From Strongylocentrotus droebachiensis (taxonomy: Eukaryota > Echinodermata > Echinoidea > Camarodonta > Strongylocentrotidae), in NCBI GenBank assembly GCA_035222895.1, contig JAVYIG010000699.1, forward strand, positions 62,001 to 126,000: a DNA stretch of 64,000 nucleotides, written 5' to 3'. This document shows, piece by piece, positions 33,340-45,926 of this stretch. Each line of letters starts with the position of its first letter. The first letter of the stretch is position 1. The position numbers were made by a program, and so were the translations under genes. Below the pieces are notes generated by a model that did not search any database, had not been told where the DNA came from, and saw only the letters and a list, made by a program, of their open reading frames with translations.

Positions 33340-33645
33340 CTTAAAAAATCTTCCTATTTCATTAAGTAATTATATTATTTTTGAATTCAAGTGGACTTTA
33401 GAATTTTTCCAAATTTGATACAAATTACTTTTTAATCTAATTTAAAAAGTTTGTAAAATGTTTCAATTATTTCCATAGCACGTTCTCATTTGCGTTATGT
33501 TAATATTAGTTATTAAAAAACGACCGAAAAAGATCAACAATGATCAAATAAAATTGTCTCTATCTACTGCCAGTGTAAATTGCGTAGCCTTTATTTAATA
33601 ATCGATTACACAATTATGGCTGAAATTGTAATTTAAATTTTCTAC
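33340..33645 (+). repeat. Dispersed inverted-repeat family R1, fragment
   Basis: Contains CTACTGCCAGTGTAAATTGC and ATAATCGATTACACAAT, shared with about 34690-34910; the ATAATCGATTACA word continues in copies at 36.8, 39.7, 42.4 and 44.2 kb. Confidence 0.6.
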
Positions 33646-33649
33646 TTAA

Positions 33650-34530
33650 AGATGAAGTTGAGTTCTGGTCATGCGATTGCATTGTGAAAGAAACGGTGTG
33701 GAATCGACCAGAAAAGGTTGATCGTCTAGCATATAAGAATTTGTGTGTATTGCAAGGTTCTGGATTCATCAAAATGATAAGAAATTTGGCCAAGTCTTGG
33801 TAAAGTTACAAACACTGTACACAGAAAGATGTATATGGGACTACACGAACACATGGGGTAAAATCCTACCCGGATTTTTACGATTTTATATGCAAATTTA
33901 GAATATGAAGGCATTTGAAGAGCCATGCTTTTCAGGGAACATGTCTTATCTGATGTTCTTGCATAATATTAAAGGTAATACACAGTTTTGGTATGGGGTA
34001 ATAAATTTGGTTCAAATGAACATATTGGAAGCATATGCAATTCTACAATATTCAGTGATCGTTGTCGCGGTTGAAATCGAGTCCAAATTGATGAAATTGT
34101 AAATAATAAACTCTTTATTTTGTATAGCGCCCTCTCAAGGTCAAGATATTAATTTAGCTATAAAACAATGTTATTTGACTAAAATCGACCGATTTGATAT
34201 TACCGTTTGCAATATATATATCAGATCTGCATATTCTGAGATTTTTATAGTCGCAGCTATCATCGTCTGGCCGTAGGCGCTATTTCAAATTTATCAAAAT
34301 TTACCGGGAGTACCGGTAAATTTTTATATTCAATTTTTCTCGAAAGCAGAAGAGTTTTAGGGGCTAACATTTTTAGTGCTTATAATACATCCATAGGGGC
34401 ATCCAAATGTATCAAAATTGTAAAGAATCACTATCCACCCAATTTTCAAAATTTACCAAAACTTTGTAATACCTTTAATGAAAACGCTCACAAATTATTT
34501 TTCACCTCTTCCTAGAACTCAACCTTCTCT
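33650..34530. mobile_element. TTAA-flanked MITE, family T4, copy 2, with nested T5 element
   Basis: Ends AGATGAAGTTGAGTTCTGG / CTAGAACTCAACCTTCTCT between TTAA sites. The internal GGTCATGCGATTGCATTGTG matches 6767. It is interrupted by a 502-bp TTAA element at 33973-34474. Confidence 0.8.
33973..34474 (+). mobile_element. TTAA-flanked MITE, family T5, copy 1 (nested)
   Basis: 502 bp with ends AGGTAATACACAGTTTTGG / CCAAAACTTTGTAATACCT between TTAA sites. The same-length copy in opposite orientation is at 38444-38945. Confidence 0.9.
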
Positions 34531-34689
34531 TTAACTCTGATGACATGTTATCAAGTACGAATTTCCTTTCATTTATAGGGAGCAGAGCAATTCTACTCCT
34601 GCCAAAATATTGTATTTTTCGGTTAAACAAAGATTTACTTCATTTAAGTGTCATTATTTAAATCTCTTAAATTTCTATACTAATTTTTT

Positions 34690-35050
34690 TATTTTAAAAT
34701 TCAAGTGGACTTTTGAATTTTTCTAAACATATTAACCGTTGCTTTTTAATCAAATTTTTAAAAGGTCCAAAAAAGAATTGTTTATTTTTGAAAACGTTCT
34801 AACGTACGTTATGTAAACATTAACTATTTAAAAACAATCAAATAAAAAAAAAATCTATCTACTGCCAGTGTAAATTGCATACCCTGTATTTTATAATCGA
34901 TTACACAATGTGTTGATAAAGAAATTGGTGGCTTTAAAAAAAATGTATTTTCCTGTCAAAGCTTTTTTTCTTGAATCCTTTTATTTTCAAAATAGTGTCT
35001 CTCAGACTCAAAGCTGAAAATTGGATATAAAAGGATTTAAACAGAGCATA
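34690..35050 (+). repeat. R1 family fragment
   Basis: CTACTGCCAGTGTAAATTGC and TATAATCGATTACACAATG, then CTGAAAATTGGATATAAAAGG, which recurs in related form at 38270 and 43150. Confidence 0.6.
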
Positions 35051-35055
35051 GCTAA

Positions 35056-35435
35056 AGATAAAGGTGAGTTCTGGTCATCCGATTGCATTGTGAAAGGAAA
35101 GGTGTGGAATGGATCAGAAAGAGTTTATCATTTAGCATGTAAGTATTTGTGTGTACTGCAAAGTTCTGGAGTCATCAAATTCATACTACATTTGCCCCAG
35201 TCTTGGTAAAATAACAAGCACTGTACACAGAAAGATGTATATAGGACTTTAATGGTGTCGGGGCTACTAACCTTGATTTCCTAATCTTTCTATGATCCTT
35301 ACTCAGCCAGGATACATTTTCTACCAAAGTTGTTTGGCGAATGACATTGATTTGTAATCTCGAACATTCAGTGTAATTTTCGTTTGATTCTGTGAGAATT
35401 TTTTTAAATTTTTTAACCACAACTCACCTTTATCT
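35056..35435. mobile_element. MITE related to family T4, copy 3
   Basis: 380 bp, ends AGATAAAGGTGAGTT / AACTCACCTTTATCT, left site CTAA and right site TTAA (one base changed). Internal GTCATCCGATTGCATTGTGA. Confidence 0.8.
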
Positions 35436-35439
35436 TTAA

Positions 35440-36480
35440 GATTGGGGTTAGACTTAGAGTTCGGGTTACAGTCAGGGTTCAGGAATACAGGGCTAGTGGT
35501 ATGATTAGGATTGAGATTGGGCCTCCGGGAAAGCTGTATAAAGACGATGCGGTGTACGAACAACTTCACACGATTGCCCTCACTTTGCTTAACAAGCATT
35601 GGGTCAAAGGAGAGTGGCTTGATTCCACTCCTTCTCTATCACCTCCCTGCCCAGACTGACTGTGCACGCGTACGTGTGCGCGCTTGTATTAGGGACTTTT
35701 AGATTTGCACGTCGACAGCTTTGACTGCAACGTGTGAAGTAATTTTAAAGCACTGCGCATGCGTCACGTCGTCTCAGTCGGCGATCGAGAATGCGTCAAC
35801 CTTGATTTTCCTAAATCTAGTACCGGTACTAGTATATGCCGCGTGCGCATAAAATATACAGTTCCTCAGGTAGACAAAGGAACATCGATCCCTTCCCTGC
35901 TATTATGTAAAATTGTGTAGAACATGTGTCACATGCATATTCACCTGTTCTACACATTTTTACATAATAGCAGAGAAGGGATGTTCTTTTGTCCGTCATG
36001 ATCATAGTGTTACTTTCTGCATGCATGTTTATCGTCGAGTGCAATCTAAGATTTCTAATTGTAGTCAGCATGGGCAGTTGAGTACGTTGACACGCATGAT
36101 CAGTCGGCGTTCGTCGTGTTCTCGTCCACTCAATCTAAAAGTCCCTACTAATTCTTCTTATAAGCCAGTTCACGGTTGTACTCTGAGCATGAGCAGATAA
36201 AAGTCATTGCAGAACAAATTGTGAAATACCCGTAGACGAAATACTGGATAGTTGCTCATCATTATTCGTTATTCATTCAGGCACAAGCAGTGCACTCCAT
36301 GATACACATGTGGAGGTATTCTTTGAAAAGGGAAACAAAGGCGATATTATGTAGCATCTCTATCACAGTAGGAGTGATTATTTCAAAATTAATAAAGTGG
36401 GACCTCTACATGTTTTTAAGATCTGTGGATATCCGCGGTCATTACGAGATGTGCTAACCGGGAACTGGTCTTTTATTGAG
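35440..36480. repeat. Repeat mosaic: degenerate GGGTTAGGGT tract, palindromic MITE copy 2, R2
   Basis: GATTGGGGTTAGACTTAGAG and GGTTACAGTCAGGGTTCAGG (also at 38290 and 43190; inverted at 45010 and 51540), a block with GGGTCAAAGGAGAG (also at 41715; inverted at 41040), the left-truncated CACTATGAAC MITE (35851-36009), then R2 (36185-36475). Confidence 0.7.
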
Positions 36481-36489
36481 GATTTTCGG

Positions 36490-37200
36490 CACGTCCTTCA
36501 AAGTTCGGCGCCGTCAAAATTTGTATAATTAATTTGTATTATAATATTGCAGTATTGTGGAGGGACTTATCTGTCTTTAAAATGAAATAATAATATTAAT
36601 TTATTTTGGTGAACTATTTATTTGATTTCTATTCAAAAATAAATTTGTCTTTTAGATTTAGTCTTATTGGAATATAAATATATCACTCATCATTAAATTT
36701 GCATTGCAAATATTTTTTTTAACGACATTTTGTCGGTTTTTTATTATATTAAATTTGGGAATAATTTGCTGTTTTTCTATATATAATTTTAATGTCACCC
36801 TGTGATAATCGATTACATATGTGCATATAATATTGTGTTTTAGATTGCGTTTTAAGAAAAACTCATAATATCAATTCTGTATAATAATATGTTGAGAAAT
36901 ATGAAACTCACTTCTTTTATTCGTTAGTGTTGAGTCTTATTCTGTGAAGAAAAAAAAAGCAATGCTTGCACTCTTTTGGGGGATGAAATAAATGTTTTGT
37001 GCGGTTACATTTTCCCATACGGTTGAGATATATTTTAGTCCTACAAATTGTGAAATTATGAACAATGCACTATGTCCTATTTATGTACGTTTCCCAAATG
37101 ATAAAAAAGCTTTGGTATCATGTTGCACTTTTGTATTAACTTACGTCATGTCAGAAAAAGAAATCAGAGTTTTGAGAAATAAAATCAAAGAATAGGGGGA
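36490..37200 (+). repeat. R1 core, copy 1
   Basis: Runs from GGCACGTCCTTCAAAGTTCG through CGACATTTTGTCGGTTTTTT, TGATAATCGATTACATATGT, AAGCAATGCTTGCACTCTTT and GAGATATATTTTAGTCCTAC. Nearly collinear with 42140-42660. The 67-codon frame at its end is repeat-derived. Confidence 0.8.
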
Positions 37201-38443
37201 AAATCCCGCTGCCTGATTTTCTTTCCACTTTTTAAAACTAAATCTGGTGTCGCGAATTATGACACAATATTATTGTATATTCATAATTATTGATTCTCAT
37301 ATAAATAGTTTATCAAAATTCAAATTTTTCCTGATTTAACTGAAAAAATTACTCTATATTAGTGCATCCACACACAAATATATTACTATCAATATAACTT
37401 CGACGCTGGTGTGAGGAAAAATATGATGCTTAGGGAGAAAATAAGAAATTTATATTATCAATACAAAGAAAACAATTAGTGGATAGTGAGGTCATGACGT
37501 CACAGACTCATGAGTGAGTTGCCAATTTGTCTTGTGATTTCCAAAGTTGTTCGTGTCATTACAAATGCAGAACTTTCTTATTAGTTATCCGATTATGCCC
37601 AAACTATTTTTGATTGGTTAGTTTGATTGTTCTGCTTCTATTATAAGTAAGTTATTTTTGGAGAGGACTTTTTTTTGTTTTCAATGATATTTTATTTTCT
37701 CCATTGCTTTTCACAAACAATAACAAAATCAATACATAAAATAATCTGCATTTTAATATTATTATATAGAATATGATTTTACATTCACATCTAAATAATA
37801 CAAATGAACTTTTACTATTTACATCAAATAAAGCATGAAACATGCATGCATGAAGAAGGCATGAACATAAAAAGACTTGCCCTTTAAAAAGAAAGTGAAG
37901 TGGACGATGAGGGCGAAGAAGAAAGTGAAGCAGAGCAAAGCGGAACAAAGCGGAACAAAGCGGAGCAAAGCGAAGCACATCAATGAGAAGACAAGGTAGG
38001 AGTGAAATGACTGAGAAAAATGAAAGGCGGAGAAAAGCGAAGCGGAAAAAAAAACCCAAACATGAAAATTCGAAAAATAAAAGTAGGATACACTTTTTCT
38101 AGAACTTTTAGAATTTTTTCAAATGCCGTCATCAGAAAGATTCAGCTCATTTCCGAAAAGTGATAATAATCAGTTCTTGACTGATTGCCATTAGGCCTAC
38201 AAAAAAAAAAAAAAAAAAAAAAACACCAGTCTCGATTTTCAGCTTTAAGCCTGGGAGACACTATTTTGGATATAAAAGGATTCAGAGTTAAGATTGGGGT
38301 TAGAGTTTGGGTTACAGTCAGGGTTCAGGATATGAGCGTTAGGGTTATGATTAGGATTTCAATTGAGCTTCCGAGTAAGCTTTGTAACGCCTTAGTCACA
38401 CATTTGCGTATTTGGCTTGCGTATTTATGGCAATCCATCTTAA
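37201..38443. other. AT-rich region with a purine minisatellite
   Basis: No gene. A GGAACAAAGC minisatellite occupies about 37900-38045; a T-tract at 37669 starts an AT-rich block that could be a LINE 3' end. The 135-codon minus frame over it is low-complexity Phe/Leu. A GGGTTACAGTCAGGGTTCAG block follows at about 38290. Confidence 0.5.
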
Positions 38444-38945
38444 AGGTAATACAAAGTTTTGGGAAATTTTGAAAATTGGGTGGATAGTGAATCTTTACAA
38501 TTTTGATATATTAGGATGCCCCTGTGGATGTATTATAAGCGCTAAAAAAATTAGCCCCTAAAACACTTCCGTTTTCGAGAAAAATTGAATATAAAAATTT
38601 ACCGGTGCTCCCGGTAAATTTTGATAAATTTCAAATAGCGCCTATGGCCGTACAATGGTAGCTGCGACCATGAAAATCCCAGAATATGTAGTTGTGATAT
38701 ACAATTTCCAAACGGGAATAGCTAATCGGTCGATTTTAGTCAAGAAACATTGTTTCAAAGCTAAATTAATATCTTGACCTTGAGAGGGAGCTATACAACA
38801 TAAAGAGTTTATTATTTATAATTTCATAACTTCAGACTCGATTTCAACCGCGACAACGATCAATAAATATTGTAGGAACGCATATGCTTTCAATATTTTA
38901 ATTTGAACGGAATTCATGACCCCATACCAAAACTTTGTAATACCT
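38444..38945 (-). mobile_element. TTAA-flanked MITE, family T5, copy 2
   Basis: 502 bp between TTAA sites, same length and inverted relative to 33973-34474, with most internal words conserved (ATCTTGACCTTGAGAGGG and complement). Confidence 0.9.
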
Positions 38946-40300
38946 TTAACATTTATTCCTATCTTTTTATACCAAGGAATAGGAATAAATGTTAAAGCGG
39001 CTAGGTGTGACTGAGGGATTAGAAGATGCGGTATCGAACAACACTAGCGAGTTTTCGCTCAGCTACGGACATACCTTCTACGACGCAGAGCACTCAGAGT
39101 TACGGTCGTCGCACACAGACCGCCCTCGTTACAATACGCGGTTTCGCTTTTCGGTGAACGCGTACGTATAGTACGGAGGTATTGCAATGCAATGCCAATA
39201 GGCAATTTTCGTAATGTAACCAAATTTAATGCATACGTCTTCGTGAAGTGCCTCGATACAAACTATTTCATTCACTTGGGACGTCATTGAGAACTCCCGT
39301 AGATTTAGCCAAAAAACCTGTTCTGGATATCAGTACCCCAGCCGTCACCCCGCTGTTACTATTGTAGCTTCTCAGAAAGTGTACACTTTCTTTTGTTATG
39401 CCATTACGATTGGGGCTTTGCCGCACGACGTACAATGTCATGCGCTGCCAAAATTAGTATATAAACTTTCGTTTGTATTTATTTGTAATGCTGATAGGAC
39501 GTTTTATTTTCATATAAAATAATTAATATGATTTCATTTTGGTGAACTAGTTATTCGATTTCTATTCAAATATATATTTTTCTTTTGGATTAAGACTTAT
39601 TTGCATATAAATATCTCAATCATCAAAACATTTGCATTGCAAATATTATTTTAATAACATTTTGTTGTTTTTTTATTATATTAAATTTTGGAATAATTTG
39701 ATGTTTTTCTAAATGTAATTTTAATGTCATCCTCTGATAATCGATTACATATGTACATAATATTGTGTTTTAGATTGCGTTTTAAGAAAAACTCATAATT
39801 TCATTTCTGTATAATAAAAAGATGAGAAATATGATTTTTTTTTTTTAAAGTATTCACTCTTATTCTGTAGGAAAAAAGCAAAGCTTGTTCTAGTTTTGGG
39901 GATGAAATAACTGTAGTGCTGTTCTATTTTCCTATTAAAGGGACTGGCTCGGCAGTTTCCATGTGTAGAAGGCCATAATTCGCTGACACCAGACTTGGTG
40001 GAAATACCATTATTGGGAGTACAAATCTGCACACAGCAAACCCGTTGGCCAGTCAAAAATTACCCCCTAATCTCTCGGAGAGCTTCGGTGAGGGAAAAGC
40101 GAAGCATTACATAAGATCAGGGACTCTATAGCATGTCCCTGATAAGATATAATGGTCATAAAACTGAAGGCTAACCCTGGTGATTGAAAACACCTGTTAT
40201 TTGGTAAACACTCGAACAATGTTGAATTCCCCATGAGAGCTGACTTCTATGTGACTTTAATATGTGATCGAGATATATTTTAGTCCTTCACATTTTTTTC
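38946..40300 (+). repeat. R1 family copy 2, carrying a TTAA MITE insertion
   Basis: Starts near TAAAGCGGCTAGGTGTGACT and includes CGCTCAGCTACGGACATACC, TGATAATCGATTACATATGT and GGGGATGAAATAACTG. Collinear with 43450-44262. A 318-bp MITE interrupts it at TTAA (39939-40256). Confidence 0.8.
39939..40256. mobile_element. TTAA-flanked MITE, family T1, copy 2, with known empty sites
   Basis: Same element as 1986-2285 plus a small internal expansion around GGGACTCTATAGCATGTCCC. Flanks read TTTTCCTA-TTAA ... TTAA-TATGTGATC. Unoccupied TTTTCCTATTAATATGTGATC occurs, inverted, at 40482-40502 and about 44330-44350. Confidence 0.92.
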
Positions 40301-41150
40301 GTATTCATTGATTTCATTTTTCAAAACTCCGATTTCTTTTTCTTACATTACATAGTTAATACAAAATTGCAACAAAATAATGAAAAAGCTTTTTTATCAT
40401 TTGATAAACGAACATAAATACGACATAATTCATTGTTCATAATTTCACAATATGTAGGACTAAAATATATCTCGATCACATATTAATAGGAAAATAGAAC
40501 AGCACTACACAGTTATTTCATCCCCAAAACTAGAACAAGCATTGCTTTTTTTCTTCAGAATAAGAGTGAATCCTTTTTTTTTTTTTATCAGACGATGACA
40601 TTAAAATTACATATAGGGAAACAGCAAATTATTTCAAAATTTAATATAATAAAAAACCAACAAAATCTTTTATAATAAAATATTTGTAATGCAACTCTAA
40701 TGATGAGTGAGATATTGTTATGCAAATAAGTCTTAATCTAACAGACAAATATATATCGGAATAGAAATCGAATAACTAGTTCACCGAGATAAAATAATAT
40801 TAATTATTTTACATAAACTAATAATACCTAAAATCTTTGATAATAACACTGCATTCTTCCGAATGCTAATATTCACATTTTGAGAGCACGCAACTTTGAA
40901 GGTCGTGCTTGAAATTCCTCAATCGAGAGAAGATGACAAATGTAATGCAAACGCGCACAAGTACGCGTAGTATGAACAGGGAGTCGATAGATACCGTGTT
41001 TACACAATGATCCGCATCGATAGAGAAGGAGTGAACTCAAGCCGCTCTCCTTTGACCCCATGCTCCGGGCCGCTGAAAACTTCTGCTCCAATCTGCAACT
41101 TTTGACCAGGTGCTGGGATTAAAGAGCGCATGACGTATCAGGTTTTATAA
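40300..41150 (-). repeat. R1 family copy 3, inverted
   Basis: Complement of copy 2 core (TATATCTCGATCACATATTA, CAGTTATTTCATCCCCAAAA), forming with copy 2 a palindrome of more than 1 kb. Extends into GGAGTGAACTCAAGCCGCTC (complement of the block at about 35625). Confidence 0.75.
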
Positions 41151-42139
41151 TTCTTACATCAGAAAATGGTATCTAAGCAAAAGTTTGCTGTCCCTTTCAA
41201 TGATTTCTCATCAGTTGTTGGATGTATTATGAGTTAAACAAGTGAAAACAAACTCTTGTAATTTCATATTTTGTTTCCAACTGCAGAAATACAACAACAA
41301 AAACACGCGAAAGCACGCTTTAACAAACTTAAAGTTATCGAAGATTGTAATGGGTTAAATGACGGTACATTTAAATATGCAAAACAAATCGGATTATCCT
41401 AAAATATAGAGTTTTTGTCAGGATCTAAATTTTCTTTTACCAACTCTGGCACACAAGTTATAGGACGGGCGGAGAACTAAATTTGATAAATAGTTTGGTG
41501 CACTATTCCCATATAAAGTTTATAATTTACACTGAAATTATGCCGGTTGTTTGATAAATGTGAAACTGGTGCCTGGACTCCGAAATTCCCCGCATTGAAA
41601 GAGCGGCTCGGAGCATAGAATGGGAATGAGATTGAGCCTCGGGAAAACCTATGCAAGACGATGCCGTGTACGAGCAACTTCACACGATTGCCCCCACTTT
41701 GCTTAAGCATTGGGGTCAAAGGAGAGCGGCTTTATTCCACTCCTTCTCTACCACCTCCCTGCCCAGACTGACTGTGCACGCGCCCATGTGCGCGCTTGTA
41801 TTAATTTTGTTTATCATCTTATAAGCCAGTTCATGGTTGCAGTCTGAGCATGAGCAGATAAAGGTCATTGCAGAACAAATTGTGAAATACCCGGAGACGA
41901 AATACTAGATACATGCTCATCATTATTCATTATTCATTCATGCACAAGCAGTGCACTCCATGATACACAGGTGGAAGTATTCTTTGAAAAGGGGAAACAA
42001 AGGCGATTTATGTAGCATCTCTATCACAGTAGGAGTGATTATTTCAAAATTTACAAAGTGGGACCTCTTCATGTTTTTAAGATCTATTGATATCCGCGGT
42101 CATTACCGGGAACTGGTTTTTTATTGAGGATTTTCGGCA
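41151..42139. other. AT-rich sequence and R2 copy
   Basis: AT-rich to 41500, then a block matching 35510-35690 (GCGCGCTTGTATTA) and R2 (41845-42115, GAGCATGAGCAGATAAAGGT). No coding exon. Confidence 0.55.
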
Positions 42140-42670
42140 CGTCGTCCAAAGATCGGCGCCTTCAAAATTTGTATAATTATTGTAATATTGTAGCATTGTG
42201 TAGAGACGTATCTGTCTTTAAATTAAAATAATAATATTAATTCATTTTGGTGAACTATTTATTTGAATTCTATTCAAATATATATTTGTATTTTAGATAT
42301 AGTCTTATTTGAATATAAATATATCACTCCTCATTAAATTTGTATTGCAAATATTTTTTTTAACGACATTTTGTCGGTTTTTTATTATATTAAATTTGGG
42401 AACAATTTGCTGTTTTCTATATATATAATTTTAATGTCACCCTCTGATAATCGATTACATATGTGCATATTAATATTGTGTTGTAGATTGAGTTTTTAGA
42501 CAAAACTCATAATTTCAATTCTGTATAATAATATGTTGAGAAATATGAAACTCACTTATTTTATTCATTAGTGTTGATTCTTATTGTGTAAAAAGAAAAA
42601 GAGCAATGCTTGCACTCTTTTGGGGGGATGAAATAAATGTTTTGTACGGTTACATGTTCACATGTTCTTG
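42140..42670 (+). repeat. R1 core, copy 4
   Basis: Nearly collinear with 36490-37010, including TGATAATCGATTACATATGT and AGCAATGCTTGCACTCTTTT. Confidence 0.8.
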
Positions 42671-42960
42671 AAAACAAGATACGGGGATAGAGCGCTTTCT
42701 GTAGCTCCCCCCCCCCCCCCCCCCCCCAGTTGTGGAATAGCCTCCCGTCCTACATTCAAAATGCTTCTTCTACATCCACTTTCAAAGTAATGTTAAAAAC
42801 CCATCTGTTCAAATACATACCATGAATTTTGTCTTCTCTAAACATGTCAAATAAATAAATGATGTCGTACTTCTATTTGTTATGAAATAAGTCATCTTTA
42901 GCACAATTTATGTTAGATTAAGTTGATTTATTCATTTATTTATCAAACCCCAAAAAGGGA
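42671..42960 (+). other. C-run and AT-rich fragment, possible LINE remnant
   Basis: A 20-C run at about 42707, then TTGTGGAATAGCCTCCCGTC and CACCCATCTGTTCAAATAC-like sequence resembling the conserved C-terminal words (WNSLP... LKTHLFK) found near the 3' end of some retrotransposon ORFs. It is too short to classify. Confidence 0.35.
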
Positions 42961-44480
42961 AATTCTAAAAATGAAAGTAGGGTACTCTTTTTTAGAACTT
43001 TTTGATTTTTTTCAAATGCCGTCGTCAGAAAGATCCAGCTAATCTCCAAAAAGTGATAATAATCAGTTCTTGACTGATTGCCATAACAACAACAAAAAAC
43101 AACAACACCAGTCTCGATTTTCAGCTTTGAGTTTGGGAGACACTATTTTGGATATAAAAGGATTTAAACAGAAGATAGTTAAGATCGGGATTAGAGTTCG
43201 GGTTACAGTCAGGGTTCAGGATTTGAGCGTTAGGGTTGTGATTAGGATTGCGATTGGGCTTCCGAGTAAGCTAGATAATGCCTTAGTCACACCTTTGCGT
43301 ATTTGGTTTGCGTATTTATGGCAACTCATCTTAACTCGTTGACTTACTGAATTCTATCATTCCCATAGGCTTAATACAGGGACCACCAGGTTCCAATAGG
43401 CAATGGATTAACATAATATCTTTTTATATTAAGAATAGGATTAAATGTTAAAGCGGCTAGCCATAAATACACATAGGTGTTACTGAGGCATTAGAAGACG
43501 CGGTATACGACAACACTAGCGAGTTTTCGCTCAGCGACGGACATACCTTCTACGACGCAGAGCACTCAGGGTTACGGCCGTCGCACACAGACCGCCCTCG
43601 TTACAATACGCGATTTCGCTTTTCGGTGAACGCGTACGTATAGTACGGAGGTATGGCAATGCAATGCCAATAGTCAATTTTCGTAATGTAACCAAATTTA
43701 ATGCATACGTCGTTGTGAAGTGCCTCGATACAAACTATATCATTCACTTGGGACGTCATTGAGAACTCCAGTAGATTTAGCTAAAAACTGTTCTGGATAT
43801 CAGTACCCCAGCCGTCACCCCGCGTTGTTATGCCATTACGATTGGGGCTTTGCCGCACGACGTACAATGTCATGCGCTGTCAAAATTAGTATAAACTTTT
43901 GTTTGTTTTTATTTGTAATGCTGATAGGACGTTTTATTTTCATATAAAATAATTAATATGATTTCATTTTGGTGAACTAGTTATTCGATTTCTATTCAAA
44001 TATATATTTGTCTTTTGGATTAAGACTTATTTGCATATAAATGTCTCAATCATCAAAACATTTGCATTGCAAATATTATTTTAATAACATTTTTTTTTTT
44101 TTTTTTATTATATTCAATTTTGTATAATTTGATGTTTTTCTATATGTAATTTTAATGTCACCCTCTGATAATCGATTACATATGTGCATACAAAAAATAA
44201 TGTTGTGTTTTAGATTGCGTTTTAAGAAAAACTCATTATTTCATTCCTGTATAATAAAAAGATGAGAAATATAAATACGACATGATTCATTGTTCCTAAT
44301 TTCATAATGTGTAGGACTAAAATATATCTCGATCACATATTAATAGGAAAATAGAACAGCACTACACAGTTATTTCATCCCCAAAACTAGAACAAGCATT
44401 TCTTTTTTTCTTCAGAATAAGAGTGAATCCTTTTTTTTTAATGAGTTTCATATTATTATACAGAATTAAAACTGACCGCG
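42961..44480. repeat. R1 family copy 5 (direct) and inverted end
   Basis: Direct part 43070-44262 collinear with 38170-39830; then 44270-44470 reads the inverted GATCACATATTAATAGGAAA segment, which includes an empty TTAA site for family T1. Confidence 0.75.
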
Positions 44481-45244
44481 CAGCACATTAAAAGTCGTGC
44501 GTCAATTACTTTCTAGCGCACACACTCGTGCGTGCACAGGCAGCCTGCGCTGAAAAGCATTCGTGTTCTCGTACACGTACTCCGCATCCGTTTAGTAAAG
44601 CTTACCTGGAAGCGTCTTTTTTTTAACCTAACCTTGCCACGCTGCCCTGCATATTAATATTTGAATATATGAATATTTGCGTTGGTACGGTGTGTTGGAA
44701 ATCAAAATTAAATCGGCCAGATTCTCGACTTAACCAGTATGACGCAATGATAATGGACAATGTATGACCTGGGTAGTCATTCGTTTACGGTAAGCCACAC
44801 GATTTTTCTCGCAATGTCATTCATTTTAACTAAAAATAGCTTTGCACTTGTAATTTTTGTATGAAATCTCATTATTTGATAAACATCGCATCAGATTCTG
44901 AGTGTGTGCGTATCATGAATATGTATGACTAGCGCATGACGTATCATTCATTCTGAGCCAATCAAATACAGCGATAGGATGGCAAGGTTAAGTTAAAAAA
45001 GACGCTACCCGGAAGCCCAATCTCAATTAATCGCAATCATAACCCTAACACTAAACTCCTGAACCCTTAATGCCGTATTATAAAGATCTTTTGCGACTGA
45101 TCAATATCAGATGATTCGTGTTCTCAATGATAATTATATAAGATTTCCTTTTTGTGAAATATGGCGCCCTCGACGACGCGACGACGATCTGACAGCCATG
45201 ATAGGAAAAACAACCCCACCAACATATAAATGCCTAGGGATAGG
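44481..45244. other. Unassigned, CpG-containing stretch
   Basis: CGTGCGTCAATTACTTTCTA, GCGCACACACTCGTGCGTGC and AT-rich DNA; GCGTCAA-type words recur near 51400. No open frame with a recognisable domain. Confidence 0.4.
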
Positions 45245-45422
45245 CACTATGAACATGACGGACAAAGAAAGAGGACAAAATATACATGCATATTGACCTG
45301 TTCTACACATTTTTACATAATAGCAGTGAAGGGATGTTCCTTTGTCTACCACAGCAATTGTTGAGGGTAGAATGAGAAACTGTATACTTTGTCCTCTTTC
45401 TTTGCCCGTCATGTTCATAGTG
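45245..45422. mobile_element. Palindromic MITE with CACTATGAAC ends, copy 3
   Basis: 178 bp, ends CACTATGAACATGACGGAC / complement, flanked on both sides by AGG (possible 3-bp duplication). Confidence 0.8.
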
Positions 45423-45639
45423 AGGGGTGATAGAAATTAAGATGAAAGTAGGAGATATTTTAAGGGAAAACGGATTTAAGGGGTATGAAACAACAACAAA
45501 AACATAAAACTGCTAGCGCACATGCATACATATTATACATACATACATGCATACATAATGTAATTTAATGTCACCCTCTGATAGTCTATTATATTATGTG
45601 CATGATTATATAATGCATACATAATGTTTGCATATGTGC

Positions 45640-45910
45640 ATTTGTAACAATTTGGAAAAAGAAAGAGGAGACACATTTTCCATTCTCTTCCCATGATAAT
45701 CAAATACTTGAGTAGACTTAAAGAATGATTTACAAAATGCTTCTTTCCTTGATCAATTAATGTTATTCCAAAAAGCATCTCCACAAAAAATAGATAAGGT
45801 GCGGATATAAAGTCAAATATATCATTACAGCTGTTCCATATCACATTAAAAAACCAAATGACGATATGTCTCCTCTTCCTTTTTGAAGAGGCAACACAAA
45901 TTAGTTTGTG
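45640..45910 (-). pseudogene. Tx1/L1-like LINE C-terminal fragment
   Basis: Minus translation includes FFNVIWNSCNDIFDFI, FFVEMLFGIT and KKHFVNHSLSLLKYLIIMGR, paralleling the end of the neighbouring fragment (LMNHVLIFVKYLIYRNREL). Only the last part of the ORF remains. Confidence 0.55.
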
Positions 45911-45926
45911 AAATTCCAAATTGATT

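Noticed and set aside
37652..38059. 135-codon minus frame rich in Phe, Leu and Cys, looking like a membrane protein
   Set aside because: Low-complexity translation of a GGAACAAAGC minisatellite and an AT-rich tract; no family resemblance.
42671..42960. Separate retrotransposon ORF
   Set aside because: Only a short WNSLP/LFK-like resemblance after a C run; not enough to assign a family.
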